From Deinococcus sp. KNUC1210 (GTDB lineage: Bacteria; Deinococcota; Deinococci; Deinococcales; Deinococcaceae), in NCBI RefSeq assembly GCF_022344005.1, contig NZ_CP092190.1:310001-374000 (forward strand): a stretch of DNA of 64,000 nucleotides. The letters run 5' to 3'. The first letter of the stretch is position 1. The number at the start of each line of letters is the position of its first letter. The notes below the pieces were generated by a model. That model was given only the letters and a program-made list of their open reading frames with translations, was not told the origin of the DNA and did not search any database. Both the position numbers and the translations under genes were made by a program. Shown one piece after another: positions 1-7,544 of this stretch.

Positions 1-2
1 AT

Positions 3-1295
3 CGTCAACGGGCGACCCCTGTCGGGCTGGAACTGCTGTCGCTGCCGACCCATCCCCGGCTGGCGCACCTGCTGCGCGGCGGCGAACGCCTGAAGCTGGC
101 TGCCCTCGCCTGCGACCTCGCGGCGCTGCTGGAGGAGCGCGATCCGTTGCAGGGGGCAGGGGCCGACCTGACAGAGCGCCTGGACGCCCTGCGCCGCTTC
201 CGCAGCCGTGCGCCGCACCGGGGAGACGCAGCCGTGTTGGAGCGCGTCGAGCGGCTTTCGAAACACTGGCGGCAGGCGCTGAATGTCGGGCCGGACAATG
301 CACCTGCCGACCCCTACGCGGTGGGCCGACTGGTCGCGCTGGCCTACCCGGAGCGGGTGGCGGCGCTGCGTCCGGGCGAACAGGCGCAGGCGTCGAAGTA
401 CCTGCTGGCGGGCGGTCAGGGGGTGCGCCTGCCCGACGCCGATTCGCTGGCGGGAACGCCCCTGCTGGCGGTCGCCCACCTCGATGCGCGGCAGGTGCAG
501 GGAGAAGGGCGCGTCTATCTGGCTGCTCCCATTCACGAGGCCGATGTGCAGGAGCGCATCAGCCTGCACCAGACGGTGCGCTGGGATGCCCGCAGCGGCA
601 CCCTGCTGGCCCAGACCGAGCGCCGACTGGGGGCGATTGTGCTCGCGGCTGAGGCGCTGAAGGTCGTTCCTCCCGAGCTACGAACGGCGGCGCTGCTGGC
701 AGCCGTGCGTCAGGAAGGACTGGAGCGGCTGCACTGGACCGACGCGGCGCGGCAGTGGCAGGCCCGTGTCTTGAGTCTGCGGGCCTGGAGGCCCCAGGAA
801 GACTGGCCCGACGTATCGGACGAGGCGCTGCTGGCCCGGCTGGAAGACTGGCTGTCACCGCTGCTCGGCGCTCAACGTACCCGCGACGATCTGGCCCGTG
901 TAGACGTGCTGCCGGGTCTGCACTCGCTGTTACCCTGGCCCGGAGCGCGTGAACTGGACAGCCTCGCGCCCACCCATCTGAGCGTTCCCAGCGGTCATAG
1001 CGTGCGGCTGGAGTACCGCCCGGACGGAGACGCGCCGATTCTGGCGGTCAAGTTACAGGAACTGTTCGGTCTGGCCGACACGCCTGCCGTCAACGCGGGG
1101 CGCACGCCCGTGCTGCTTCATCTGCTGTCGCCTGCCCGCCGCCCGGTACAGGTCACGCAGGATCTGCGTTCGTTCTGGGCCAACGGCTATTTCGAGGTGC
1201 GAAAAGACCTGCGCGGCCAGTATCCCCGCCACCCCTGGCCCGACGACCCCTGGACAGCCGAGGCCACACGAAAGGCCAAGCCCAGAGGGAGCTGA
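3..1295 (+). CDS. hrpB: ATP-dependent helicase HrpB, C-terminal part (5' truncated by window edge)
   Basis: The open frame runs in from the left edge with no start codon inside the window, so the DEAH helicase motor lies outside. What remains is the HrpB-specific C-terminal region. It opens with LPTHPRLAHLL and continues through LAALLEERDPL and GADLTERL, which follow the helicase core in this family. It ends with DLRSFWANGYFEVRKDLRG and HPWPDDP, the conserved end of HrpB. HrpB is a DExH-box ATPase of poorly defined cellular role in bacteria. The stop is at 1293-1295 and the downstream lipoprotein has its own promoter, so no operon link is visible. Confidence 0.88.
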   Translation, partial: RQRATPVGLELLSLPTHPRLAHLLRGGERLKLAALACDLAALLEERDPLQGAGADLTERLDALRRFRSRAPHRGDAAVLERVERLSKHWRQALNVGPDNAPADPYAVGRLVALAYPERVAALRPGEQAQASKYLLAGGQGVRLPDADSLAGTPLLAVAHLDARQVQGEGRVYLAAPIHEADVQERISLHQTVRWDARSGTLLAQTERRLGAIVLAAEALKVVPPELRTAALLAAVRQEGLERLHWTDAARQWQARVLSLRAWRPQEDWPDVSDEALLARLEDWLSPLLGAQRTRDDLARVDVLPGLHSLLPWPGARELDSLAPTHLSVPSGHSVRLEYRPDGDAPILAVKLQELFGLADTPAVNAGRTPVLLHLLSPARRPVQVTQDLRSFWANGYFEVRKDLRGQYPRHPWPDDPWTAEATRKAKPRGS

Positions 1296-1340
1296 ATGTA
1301 AGGCTGGTCAAATTCGTCCCACAGGATTCTCACCATGTGA

Positions 1341-1346
1341 TAATTT
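1341..1346 (+). promoter_or_regulatory. Leaderless-type -10 box (TAATTT)
   Basis: TAATTT lies 7 nt before the ATG at 1354 and is preceded by TG (extended -10). An AGGAG sequence abuts the ATG with no spacing, too close for a normal ribosome site. This suggests the transcript starts at or next to the start codon. Confidence 0.5.
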
Positions 1347-1353
1347 TCAGGAG

Positions 1354-2172
1354 ATGAAAAAACTTTCCCTCTACGTCGGTCTGGCTTCACTCACTGCTGT
1401 CCTGGTTGCCTGCCCGCAGAATTCGACCACGACGCCACCAACCAACCCCGTCCTCACTGCACCTACTTCGATCAGCGGGACGGTGCAGGGGTGGAATGGC
1501 GGCACAGGCGCGGTGGAACTCCTGGCGTCTCCTTACGCAGACAAATCTGCCAGCAATCCGGCGCTGTCAACGGGAACGATCAGCGCTGACGGAACGTTCA
1601 GCGTGGCTCTTCCTTCGGCAGCGGGTGTGACTCCATATATCTCCGACATCGTCTCGCAGGCATCGTCTTTGCTGTTTTTCGCTCCTACCTCATGTAATGG
1701 GAATCTTCCTTCCAGTGATGGCAGTGCGCGGGGTACGGTCGTGAATCTTCTGGACATACGGCAGAACGGCAGTTACTCCACCTCTATCGCCGCGATAGAT
1801 CTGAAAGACAACAGCGCAAATAACAACCTTGCTCTTGACGGAACGGCAAAAATCTGGATATACGCAGATCGCGCGACTACTCTGAACGGTACCATTACCT
1901 GTACGACCAAAGGCACGAATTTCAATGTTACGGAATATCTGAATACGAACGCTGTACTGAGCCAGGGCTGGAATATCCTGAGTCAGACACTCAATGTCTC
2001 CGCGTCTGCAAACAGCAGCGAGGTGACGGTAGAGAACCACATTACAGCCACTTCCGACGGTTCGTTTTCCTGGAACACGGTGGATCTGACGGCTGCCTCA
2101 CTGCACGCGTCTTCCATTGGGAAGATCAATCTTGTACAACGGGCCGCTGTTGTCAGGCTCATCAAGCGCTAA
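1354..2172 (+). CDS. Putative lipoprotein, unknown function (paralogue of the gene at 3223)
   Basis: The 272-residue protein begins MKKLSLYVGLASLTAVLVAC, a signal peptide ending in a lipobox with Cys at residue 20. A Thr/Pro-rich stretch follows, then a domain with GWNGGTGAVELLAS and NPALSTGTISADGTF. The same block recurs in the protein at 3223-3912 (KGATGKVELLAS, NPVLSTGEVSADGTF), so the two are paralogues separated by one SDR gene. The later part has an IWIYADRATTLNGTITC segment, again matched in the paralogue. It is probably anchored on the cell surface. I do not recognise a catalytic motif and assign no function. Confidence 0.75.
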   Translation: MKKLSLYVGLASLTAVLVACPQNSTTTPPTNPVLTAPTSISGTVQGWNGGTGAVELLASPYADKSASNPALSTGTISADGTFSVALPSAAGVTPYISDIVSQASSLLFFAPTSCNGNLPSSDGSARGTVVNLLDIRQNGSYSTSIAAIDLKDNSANNNLALDGTAKIWIYADRATTLNGTITCTTKGTNFNVTEYLNTNAVLSQGWNILSQTLNVSASANSSEVTVENHITATSDGSFSWNTVDLTAASLHASSIGKINLVQRAAVVRLIKR

Positions 2173-2188
2173 ACCTGCACTGCTTCAG

Positions 2189-2217
2189 ACCGCTCGCCTT
2201 CCCGGTGGGCGGTTTGT
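2189..2217 (+). terminator. Intrinsic terminator after first lipoprotein gene
   Basis: ACCGCTCGCC (2189-2198) pairs with GGTGGGCGGT (2204-2213) across a 5-nt loop, with two wobble pairs. It is followed by TTGTT. Confidence 0.55.
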
Positions 2218-2352
2218 TCATGATTACTCGGGCGGCTCTGGGCGGTGGCGGTAGGCCTGCCTGGCTGGGGAGCCTTGATGAGTGTGCGGGCTTCTGAGCT
2301 AAGGTGAAGCAACACAGGCTGGGTTGTGCTGTGTGCCTCAGGAGATGTCGTC

Positions 2353-3165
2353 ATGCAAAAAACTATCTTTATCACCGGAGCATCCACCGGCCTGGGCCGG
2401 GCCACCACCCTTTTGTTTTCCCAGCGCGGCTGGAAGGTTATTGCCACCATGCGGAAGCCAGAAGACGGCGCAGACCTGGCAGCCCTGGAGGGCGTGACAG
2501 TGTTACCGCTCGATGTGACCAATCCCGATCAGATCAAGTCCACCGTGGCCGAGGCTCTGAAACTGACCGATGTGGACGTAGTGTTCAACAATGCCGGATA
2601 CGGCCTGGCTGGCCCGCTCGAAGGCATGACCGACGAGCAGATGGTTCGCCAGATCGACACCAATTTGCTGGGCGTGATCCGCGTGACGCAGGCGTTCCTG
2701 CCCCATCTGCGCGGCAGGAAGTCGGGGCTGATCGTGACCACCACCTCGATCGGTGGACTGGTTGCCTTCCCCTTCAATTCGGCGTATCACGCGACCAAAT
2801 GGGCCCTGGAAGGCTGGAGCGAGAGCCTCGCCTTCGAGCTGAAGCGCTTCGGCATCGGGGTGAAGACCGTGTCGCCGGGCGGCATCAGCACCGATTTCGC
2901 CGGCCGCTCCCTTACCATCGCGCAGCACGAAGCCTACGCCGAAGACATCCAGAAGACCTTTGCCGTCTTCAGCGATCCCGAGCGCCGGGTGCATGGTTCC
3001 ACCGCCGAGCAGATTGCCGAAGTGGTATACGAGGCCGTGACCGACGGCAAAGAGCAGCTGCGCTATGTGGCGGGCAACGACGCCAAGGCCACGTATGCCC
3101 AGCGTCTTCAGGTCGGCGACGAGGTCTTTCGTGCGGGTGTGCGCCGCACCTTCCTGGGTGAGTAG
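2353..3165 (+). CDS. SDR family NAD(P)-dependent oxidoreductase
   Basis: This is a classical short-chain dehydrogenase of about 270 residues. The cofactor loop TGASTGLG is at residues 8-15, NNAGYG follows, the catalytic Ser is in TTTSIGG, and YHATK supplies the Tyr and Lys of the YxxxK motif. The start at 2353 is chosen because AGGAG lies 9 nt upstream and the Rossmann strand begins at once (MQKTIFITGAS). An upstream in-frame ATG at 2326 would add residues unlike the family. The substrate cannot be told from sequence. The gene sits between the two paralogous lipoprotein genes without obvious coupling. Confidence 0.82.
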   Translation: MQKTIFITGASTGLGRATTLLFSQRGWKVIATMRKPEDGADLAALEGVTVLPLDVTNPDQIKSTVAEALKLTDVDVVFNNAGYGLAGPLEGMTDEQMVRQIDTNLLGVIRVTQAFLPHLRGRKSGLIVTTTSIGGLVAFPFNSAYHATKWALEGWSESLAFELKRFGIGVKTVSPGGISTDFAGRSLTIAQHEAYAEDIQKTFAVFSDPERRVHGSTAEQIAEVVYEAVTDGKEQLRYVAGNDAKATYAQRLQVGDEVFRAGVRRTFLGE

Positions 3166-3222
3166 CGGAGCTTGGTCAAGTGCGGCACAGGTTTCCCTCA
3201 TGAAGCCCTATCCTACAGAAGT

Positions 3223-3912
3223 ATGAAAAATATCACACTTTATGGGGGCCTCCTGACCATGACTGTCGTTCTTATGGCCTGCACTCAGCCGCTACCGATT
3301 CCTGAACCTACGCTTAAGCCGAGCGCTGGCCCCGCTATCTGGGGTCAGATATCAGATTGGAAGGGCGCTACAGGCAAGGTAGAGCTTCTCGCCTCTGGAA
3401 CCGAGCAAGCATCTGTAACCAATCCAGTCCTCTCAACTGGAGAAGTTTCTGCTGATGGAACGTTTGCTCTGTCCCTTCCTTCACTAGAAGCAATAACGCC
3501 ACATCTAGCACCCGCCGATAGTTTACTTTCTAATAATATAGATAGCTTATCTTCTAATAATATATTGTCCTGCAAAGGAAGTGTTAACAGTAGTGACATT
3601 TCTGCTAGAGGATTTGCAATACGCAATCTAACTGCCTCTCAATACACTAAAGTTGTGAAGGCTACTCCTAGAGGATACAACTCCATCACTGAAAGTAGCT
3701 ATACGAAGATTTGGGTATATATGAGTAGTCCCACAACTCTAAGCGGTATAATAAATTGCACCTATATCGTGCAGGGTGATATGATATTTTCAGCTTTGGT
3801 AGATCTTAATATAAACTTGAAACAAGGATGGAATATTATAGAAGAATCTGATGGGGCTGACTCTAAAATCACTACTACTGTTGACGGCTCTGTACCCTGG
3901 TACATTTTTTAG
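3223..3912 (+). CDS. Putative lipoprotein, AT-rich paralogue of the gene at 1354
   Basis: Starting at the ATG at 3223 the protein has a signal peptide MKNITLYGGLLTMTVVLMAC with the lipobox Cys at residue 20. The upstream in-frame GTG/ATG starts would put unrelated sequence ahead of the signal. It shares GATGKVELLAS, NPVLSTGEVSADGTF and IWVYMSSPTTLSGIINC with the lipoprotein at 1354-2172. The second half is rich in A and T (codons such as ata, tta, aat), very unlike its neighbours. That points either to relaxed selection or to import of one copy. A TATCCT box lies 8 nt before the ATG. Function unknown. Confidence 0.7.
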   Translation: MKNITLYGGLLTMTVVLMACTQPLPIPEPTLKPSAGPAIWGQISDWKGATGKVELLASGTEQASVTNPVLSTGEVSADGTFALSLPSLEAITPHLAPADSLLSNNIDSLSSNNILSCKGSVNSSDISARGFAIRNLTASQYTKVVKATPRGYNSITESSYTKIWVYMSSPTTLSGIINCTYIVQGDMIFSALVDLNINLKQGWNIIEESDGADSKITTTVDGSVPWYIF

Positions 3913-3946
3913 CCCTCGTAGTATTCCTATATCTGTATATTTTCCG

Positions 3947-3985
3947 GAGCATTTAAAAAGAAAACCTTTTTCTTTTTAAATGCTC
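3947..3985. terminator. Bidirectional terminator, perfect 18-bp hairpin
   Basis: An 18-nt arm (3947-3964, beginning GAGCATTTAAAAAG) and its perfect complement (3968-3985) flank a 3-nt loop. It lies between the convergent lipoprotein and recD2 genes, and T-rich tracts occur on both strands, so it can serve both. Confidence 0.75.
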
Positions 3986-4057
3986 TTTCGCATATTTTTA
4001 ATCACTACCCTCTTAAATGAGAGCACCAATCTTCGATAAATGAACGCTTAAATCTCC

Positions 4058-6160
4058 TTATGCCTGCCCGCGAATTCGTTCGAGCAGATAGGTACACCGC
4101 TCCTCGCGCTGCCGCCCCGCCGCGATTTCCCAGGCCCGCGTAGACCCCGCTGCCACGAAGCGCTCGCGGGCACGGGTCAGGGCGGTGTAGACCAGATTGC
4201 GGCTGAGCATCGGGGCGTGGGCTTCGTGCAGCACGCCCAGCACCGTGGTCCACTCGCTGCCCTGCGCCCGGTGGACGGTCAGGGCGTACCCGAGCGTCAG
4301 ATTGAACAGCTCTGCGCCGCCCAGCTCGACCACATTGCCCTCGAAGTCGATCTGGAGTTTGCCGGAACTCGCCCCGATCACGGTGCCGAGCGTGCCGTTG
4401 AAAACTTCGTTGGTGTAATCGTTCTTGGTCTGCACAACCAGATCGCCGGGCCGTGCCTCGCCGCCGTCGATGCGCGTGCCGCCCTCGCCAGGGTTGAAGA
4501 TGCCCTGCAGGTGATGGTTGAGCATCTCGACGCCCAGCGGTCCACGTTTCATGGGTGTGAGCACCTGCACCTTGCTGGGGCCACCCAGTTCGCGCACCAG
4601 CAGCGCAATCCGCCGTGCGCCGCCTTCGGGGTCGAGCGCCACGTGCGACAGTCGGGCGTCGCCCCATGCCGGGGCCTGTCCGTGCTGGAGACCGTGCGCC
4701 GCCGCGATGATCGGATTTTCGGCGGCCTGACGGTACACCTTCGTCAGCCGGATGGTGGGAGCGCTCTGGGTGAGGGCGTGGAGCGGCAGCCCCGCATCCA
4801 CGGGCGGCAGCTGATCCACGTCGCCGACCAGCAGCACCCGTGCGCCCGGAGCCACCGCCGACAGCAGTGAGAGCAACAGACCGTCGCCGCACATGCTCAC
4901 CTCGTCCACGATGATCAGGTCGTGCAGCACAGGTTCCAGGTGGTTGTGCCGGAAACCCGCAGGCCCGTAGCCCAGCAGCCGGTGAATGGTGCTGGCGCTG
5001 CGTCCGGTCAGCTCTCCCAGGCGTCTGGCTGCCTTTCCGGTCGGAGCGCACAGCCCCACGTCCAGACCCAGTGACTCCGCGAGGTCGGCCACCCGCCGGG
5101 TCGTGGTGCTCTTGCCGGTGCCGGGGCCGCCCGTCAGCACCACCAGCCGCTGATCGATCAGCAGTTCCAGCACCTGCGCCTGCGCGGCGTCCAGCCCCTT
5201 CGAGGCCGTCTTCTTCACCTTCCATTCTCCGCTGGGCGGCGTCGCCAGCAGCAGCCGGATGGCCTGGGCCAGTTTCTTCTCGCCGCGCAGACTGCCGGGC
5301 AGATAGATACGCCCGTCGTCGTCTTTCAGCCGGTCGAGAAAGGTGGCCCGGTCAAGCGCTTCCTCGGCCTGCGCCGCCGAGACGCGGGTGTGGTGAATGA
5401 TGCCCTTCACGGCCCGCGCACGCGGCAGAAAGCTGTGTCCGGCCTGCTGCGCCGCCTGTTGCAGCGCATAGACCGCCGCCGCTGTCAGTCTGCGGGCGTC
5501 GTCCTGGGCCATGCCCTGTTCCATCGCCAGTTTGTCGGCGGTCAGAAAGCCGATGCCGTCCACTTCAGTCAGGGCGTAGAGGTCGGCGCTCAGCCGCTCC
5601 AGCGCCGGTTCTCCGAAGTGCTTCAGCGCTTTCTGTGCCTGCGAGATGCTCAGGCCCAGCCCCTGGAGGCCCGCCAGCAGCCGCCGCTCGGACCCCTGGG
5701 CGCTCCAGCTCTCCTTCATCTTGTGCAGCGTCGATTCGGTCACGCCCGGCACCTGCAACAGCAGCTGCGGCTCGCTGCCCAGAATGTCGAAGGTCTGCGC
5801 CCCGAAATGCCGGGCGATGCGCTTTGCCAGCACCTTGCCCACACCCTGCACCCGCGCTTCCAGGTACGCCGCCACACCGCTCTCGGTCAGGTCGGCAGGC
5901 GTGGCCTCCAGGATCATGTTCAGCACCCGGTACTGATAGCCGTACTCGCGGTGCTCCTCCATGCTCACATCGGCACTGAAGGTGTCGCCCGCCTCCAGCG
6001 GCGGCATCACACCCACCATCACGGCGTCCGGGTCTTCACCGTCGTCGTTCTTGATGCGGGCCAGCGCCACCGTGAAGCCGCTCTCGGCACGGAAGCGCAC
6101 CTTGTTCACACTGCCGGTGACACGCAGCGCCGTGGGAAGTTCCTGGTGGGGGGCAGCCAT
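4058..6160 (-). CDS. recD2: RecD-like DNA helicase RecD2
   Basis: The 700-residue superfamily 1B helicase matches the D. radiodurans RecD2 type, which acts without RecBC and moves 5' to 3' on single strands. The N-terminal half has OB-like and helix-hairpin-helix segments (about residues 75-200). The motor follows: Walker A GGPGTGKSTT (about residue 343), DEVSMCG, GDVDQLPPVDAG, and near the end HRAQGSEW and TRARERF. The family is linked to DNA repair and oxidative-stress survival in this genus. The start at 6160 gives MAAPHQELPTALRVTG. The gene is divergent from sbcD, so repair genes flank a shared 193-bp intergenic region. Confidence 0.93.
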   Translation of the reverse strand: MAAPHQELPTALRVTGSVNKVRFRAESGFTVALARIKNDDGEDPDAVMVGVMPPLEAGDTFSADVSMEEHREYGYQYRVLNMILEATPADLTESGVAAYLEARVQGVGKVLAKRIARHFGAQTFDILGSEPQLLLQVPGVTESTLHKMKESWSAQGSERRLLAGLQGLGLSISQAQKALKHFGEPALERLSADLYALTEVDGIGFLTADKLAMEQGMAQDDARRLTAAAVYALQQAAQQAGHSFLPRARAVKGIIHHTRVSAAQAEEALDRATFLDRLKDDDGRIYLPGSLRGEKKLAQAIRLLLATPPSGEWKVKKTASKGLDAAQAQVLELLIDQRLVVLTGGPGTGKSTTTRRVADLAESLGLDVGLCAPTGKAARRLGELTGRSASTIHRLLGYGPAGFRHNHLEPVLHDLIIVDEVSMCGDGLLLSLLSAVAPGARVLLVGDVDQLPPVDAGLPLHALTQSAPTIRLTKVYRQAAENPIIAAAHGLQHGQAPAWGDARLSHVALDPEGGARRIALLVRELGGPSKVQVLTPMKRGPLGVEMLNHHLQGIFNPGEGGTRIDGGEARPGDLVVQTKNDYTNEVFNGTLGTVIGASSGKLQIDFEGNVVELGGAELFNLTLGYALTVHRAQGSEWTTVLGVLHEAHAPMLSRNLVYTALTRARERFVAAGSTRAWEIAAGRQREERCTYLLERIRGQA

Positions 6161-6340
6161 TACGGTCAGAGCATATCAGGCGGCGGGGCGGAAGACAGGA
6201 AGGCCAACTCTGTTTCTGCCTTCGAGCAGACGGCAGGCCGACCTTCGTTTGTTCCTTACTCAGCTCCCCGCCGCCTCGATTGATTCGCGCTCTTGACATG
6301 AAAACCTGCCAGAACTACGGCATTCCGGGGCCAAATGCTC

Positions 6341-6346
6341 TAGTGT
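6341..6346 (+). promoter_or_regulatory. Leaderless-type -10 box of sbcDC (TAGTGT)
   Basis: TAGTGT ends 7 nt before the sbcD ATG at 6354, with no ribosome site between. A TTGACA at about 6293 could instead drive an upstream start. I did not find the 17-bp radiation/desiccation palindrome here. Confidence 0.4.
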
Positions 6347-6353
6347 GTAAGCC

Positions 6354-7544
6354 ATGCGCGTACTTCACACCGCCGATTTCCACGCGGGAAGAATCACACG
6401 GGGCTACGACCGCACCTCAGAGCTGCGCGACGCCCTGACCGAAATCGCCGGACTTGCCAGGACCGAGCGTGCCGACGCCGTGCTGGTGGCAGGCGACCTC
6501 TTCGATTCGGTCAATCCGTCTGCTGCCGCCGAGGGCATCGTCTTCGAGTTTTTTCTGCGGCTCAAGGAACTCGGGATTCCCAGTGTGGTCATCGCGGGCA
6601 ACCATGACAGTGCCCAGCGGCTCGGCAGTCTGAAGGGACTGCTCGGCTGGGTGGGCGTGCAGATGGTGGCCGATCTGAGCGCCGACCTGTCTGCCCTGAC
6701 CCGCACAGTAGAAACGCGGAGCGGAGAGCGGCTGATCGTCGGGGCCATTCCGTACATCTCCGAGCGGCGACTGCTGCGGGCTGCCGATCTGCTGGGGCAG
6801 GACGTGGGCGAGTGGCGGCAGAAGTACCGAGACGGCGTGGGCCAGCTCATGCGCGAGGTGGGCAAGACCTTCGACCCGAACGCCGTCAATATGATGATGC
6901 TGCACACCACGCTCGACGGCGCGAAACCCAGCGGTCAGCGCAGCGTGGTCCTGGATCTGAACAAGACCTATACCATCACCGGCATGCAGTTTCCAGCCGG
7001 AACGCAGTACGCCGCGCTGGGTCATGTCCACAAGCCGCAGCAGCTCGGCGAGGGCGTGCTGGCGGCGTATCCAGGCAGCCTGATCCAGCTCGATTTCGGA
7101 GAGGGCGGCGAGCAGAAGCAGGTGAATCTGGTGGAGGTGGTGGCCGGGCGGCCCGCGCAGATCACGCCGATTCCGCTGGCGAGCGGCCTGGAACTGCGAA
7201 CCCTGAAGGTGACGCATGCCGATCTGGAACGCCGACTGGAGGAAGCGAAGAGCTTTCAGGGCTTGCTGAAGGTGGTGGTCAGTGCGCCGCCGGGAACGGC
7301 GCTGCCGGGGCTGAAGGAAACGGTGCTGCGAATTCTGCCCAACGTGCTGGCCGTCGAACTCGATGCGGCCTCGCTGCCGGGGTCGGTCACTCCGCTGGCG
7401 ACCCGCGAAGGGCTGTCGCGGCTGGAACTCTTCGAGCGGTATTACCAGAGCACCCGGGGCGAGCTTCCAGGCGCGGTGCGGGCGGCCTTTCTCGAAGCGC
7501 AGCAGGCCGTGACCCAGGAAGCGCAGGAAGGCGGAGCAGCGTGA
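6354..7544 (+). CDS. sbcD: DNA double-strand break repair nuclease SbcD
   Basis: SbcD is the Mre11-type metallophosphatase nuclease of the SbcCD complex, which opens hairpins and blocked DNA ends. All phosphoesterase motifs are visible in order: ADFHAGR (residues 7-13), GDLFDS (about 46), GNHDS (about 82) and GHVHKPQ (about 224), supplying the Asp, His and Asn ligands for two Mn ions. The length of 396 residues fits the family. The stop TGA overlaps the GTG start of sbcC, which implies translational coupling and equal output of the two subunits. The C-terminal cap region is less conserved but present. Confidence 0.93.
   Translation: MRVLHTADFHAGRITRGYDRTSELRDALTEIAGLARTERADAVLVAGDLFDSVNPSAAAEGIVFEFFLRLKELGIPSVVIAGNHDSAQRLGSLKGLLGWVGVQMVADLSADLSALTRTVETRSGERLIVGAIPYISERRLLRAADLLGQDVGEWRQKYRDGVGQLMREVGKTFDPNAVNMMMLHTTLDGAKPSGQRSVVLDLNKTYTITGMQFPAGTQYAALGHVHKPQQLGEGVLAAYPGSLIQLDFGEGGEQKQVNLVEVVAGRPAQITPIPLASGLELRTLKVTHADLERRLEEAKSFQGLLKVVVSAPPGTALPGLKETVLRILPNVLAVELDAASLPGSVTPLATREGLSRLELFERYYQSTRGELPGAVRAAFLEAQQAVTQEAQEGGAA

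Noticed and set aside
6230..6353. Radiation/desiccation response palindrome upstream of sbcDC
   Set aside because: Only a TTGACAT half-site is present, and the second half of the 17-bp palindrome is missing.
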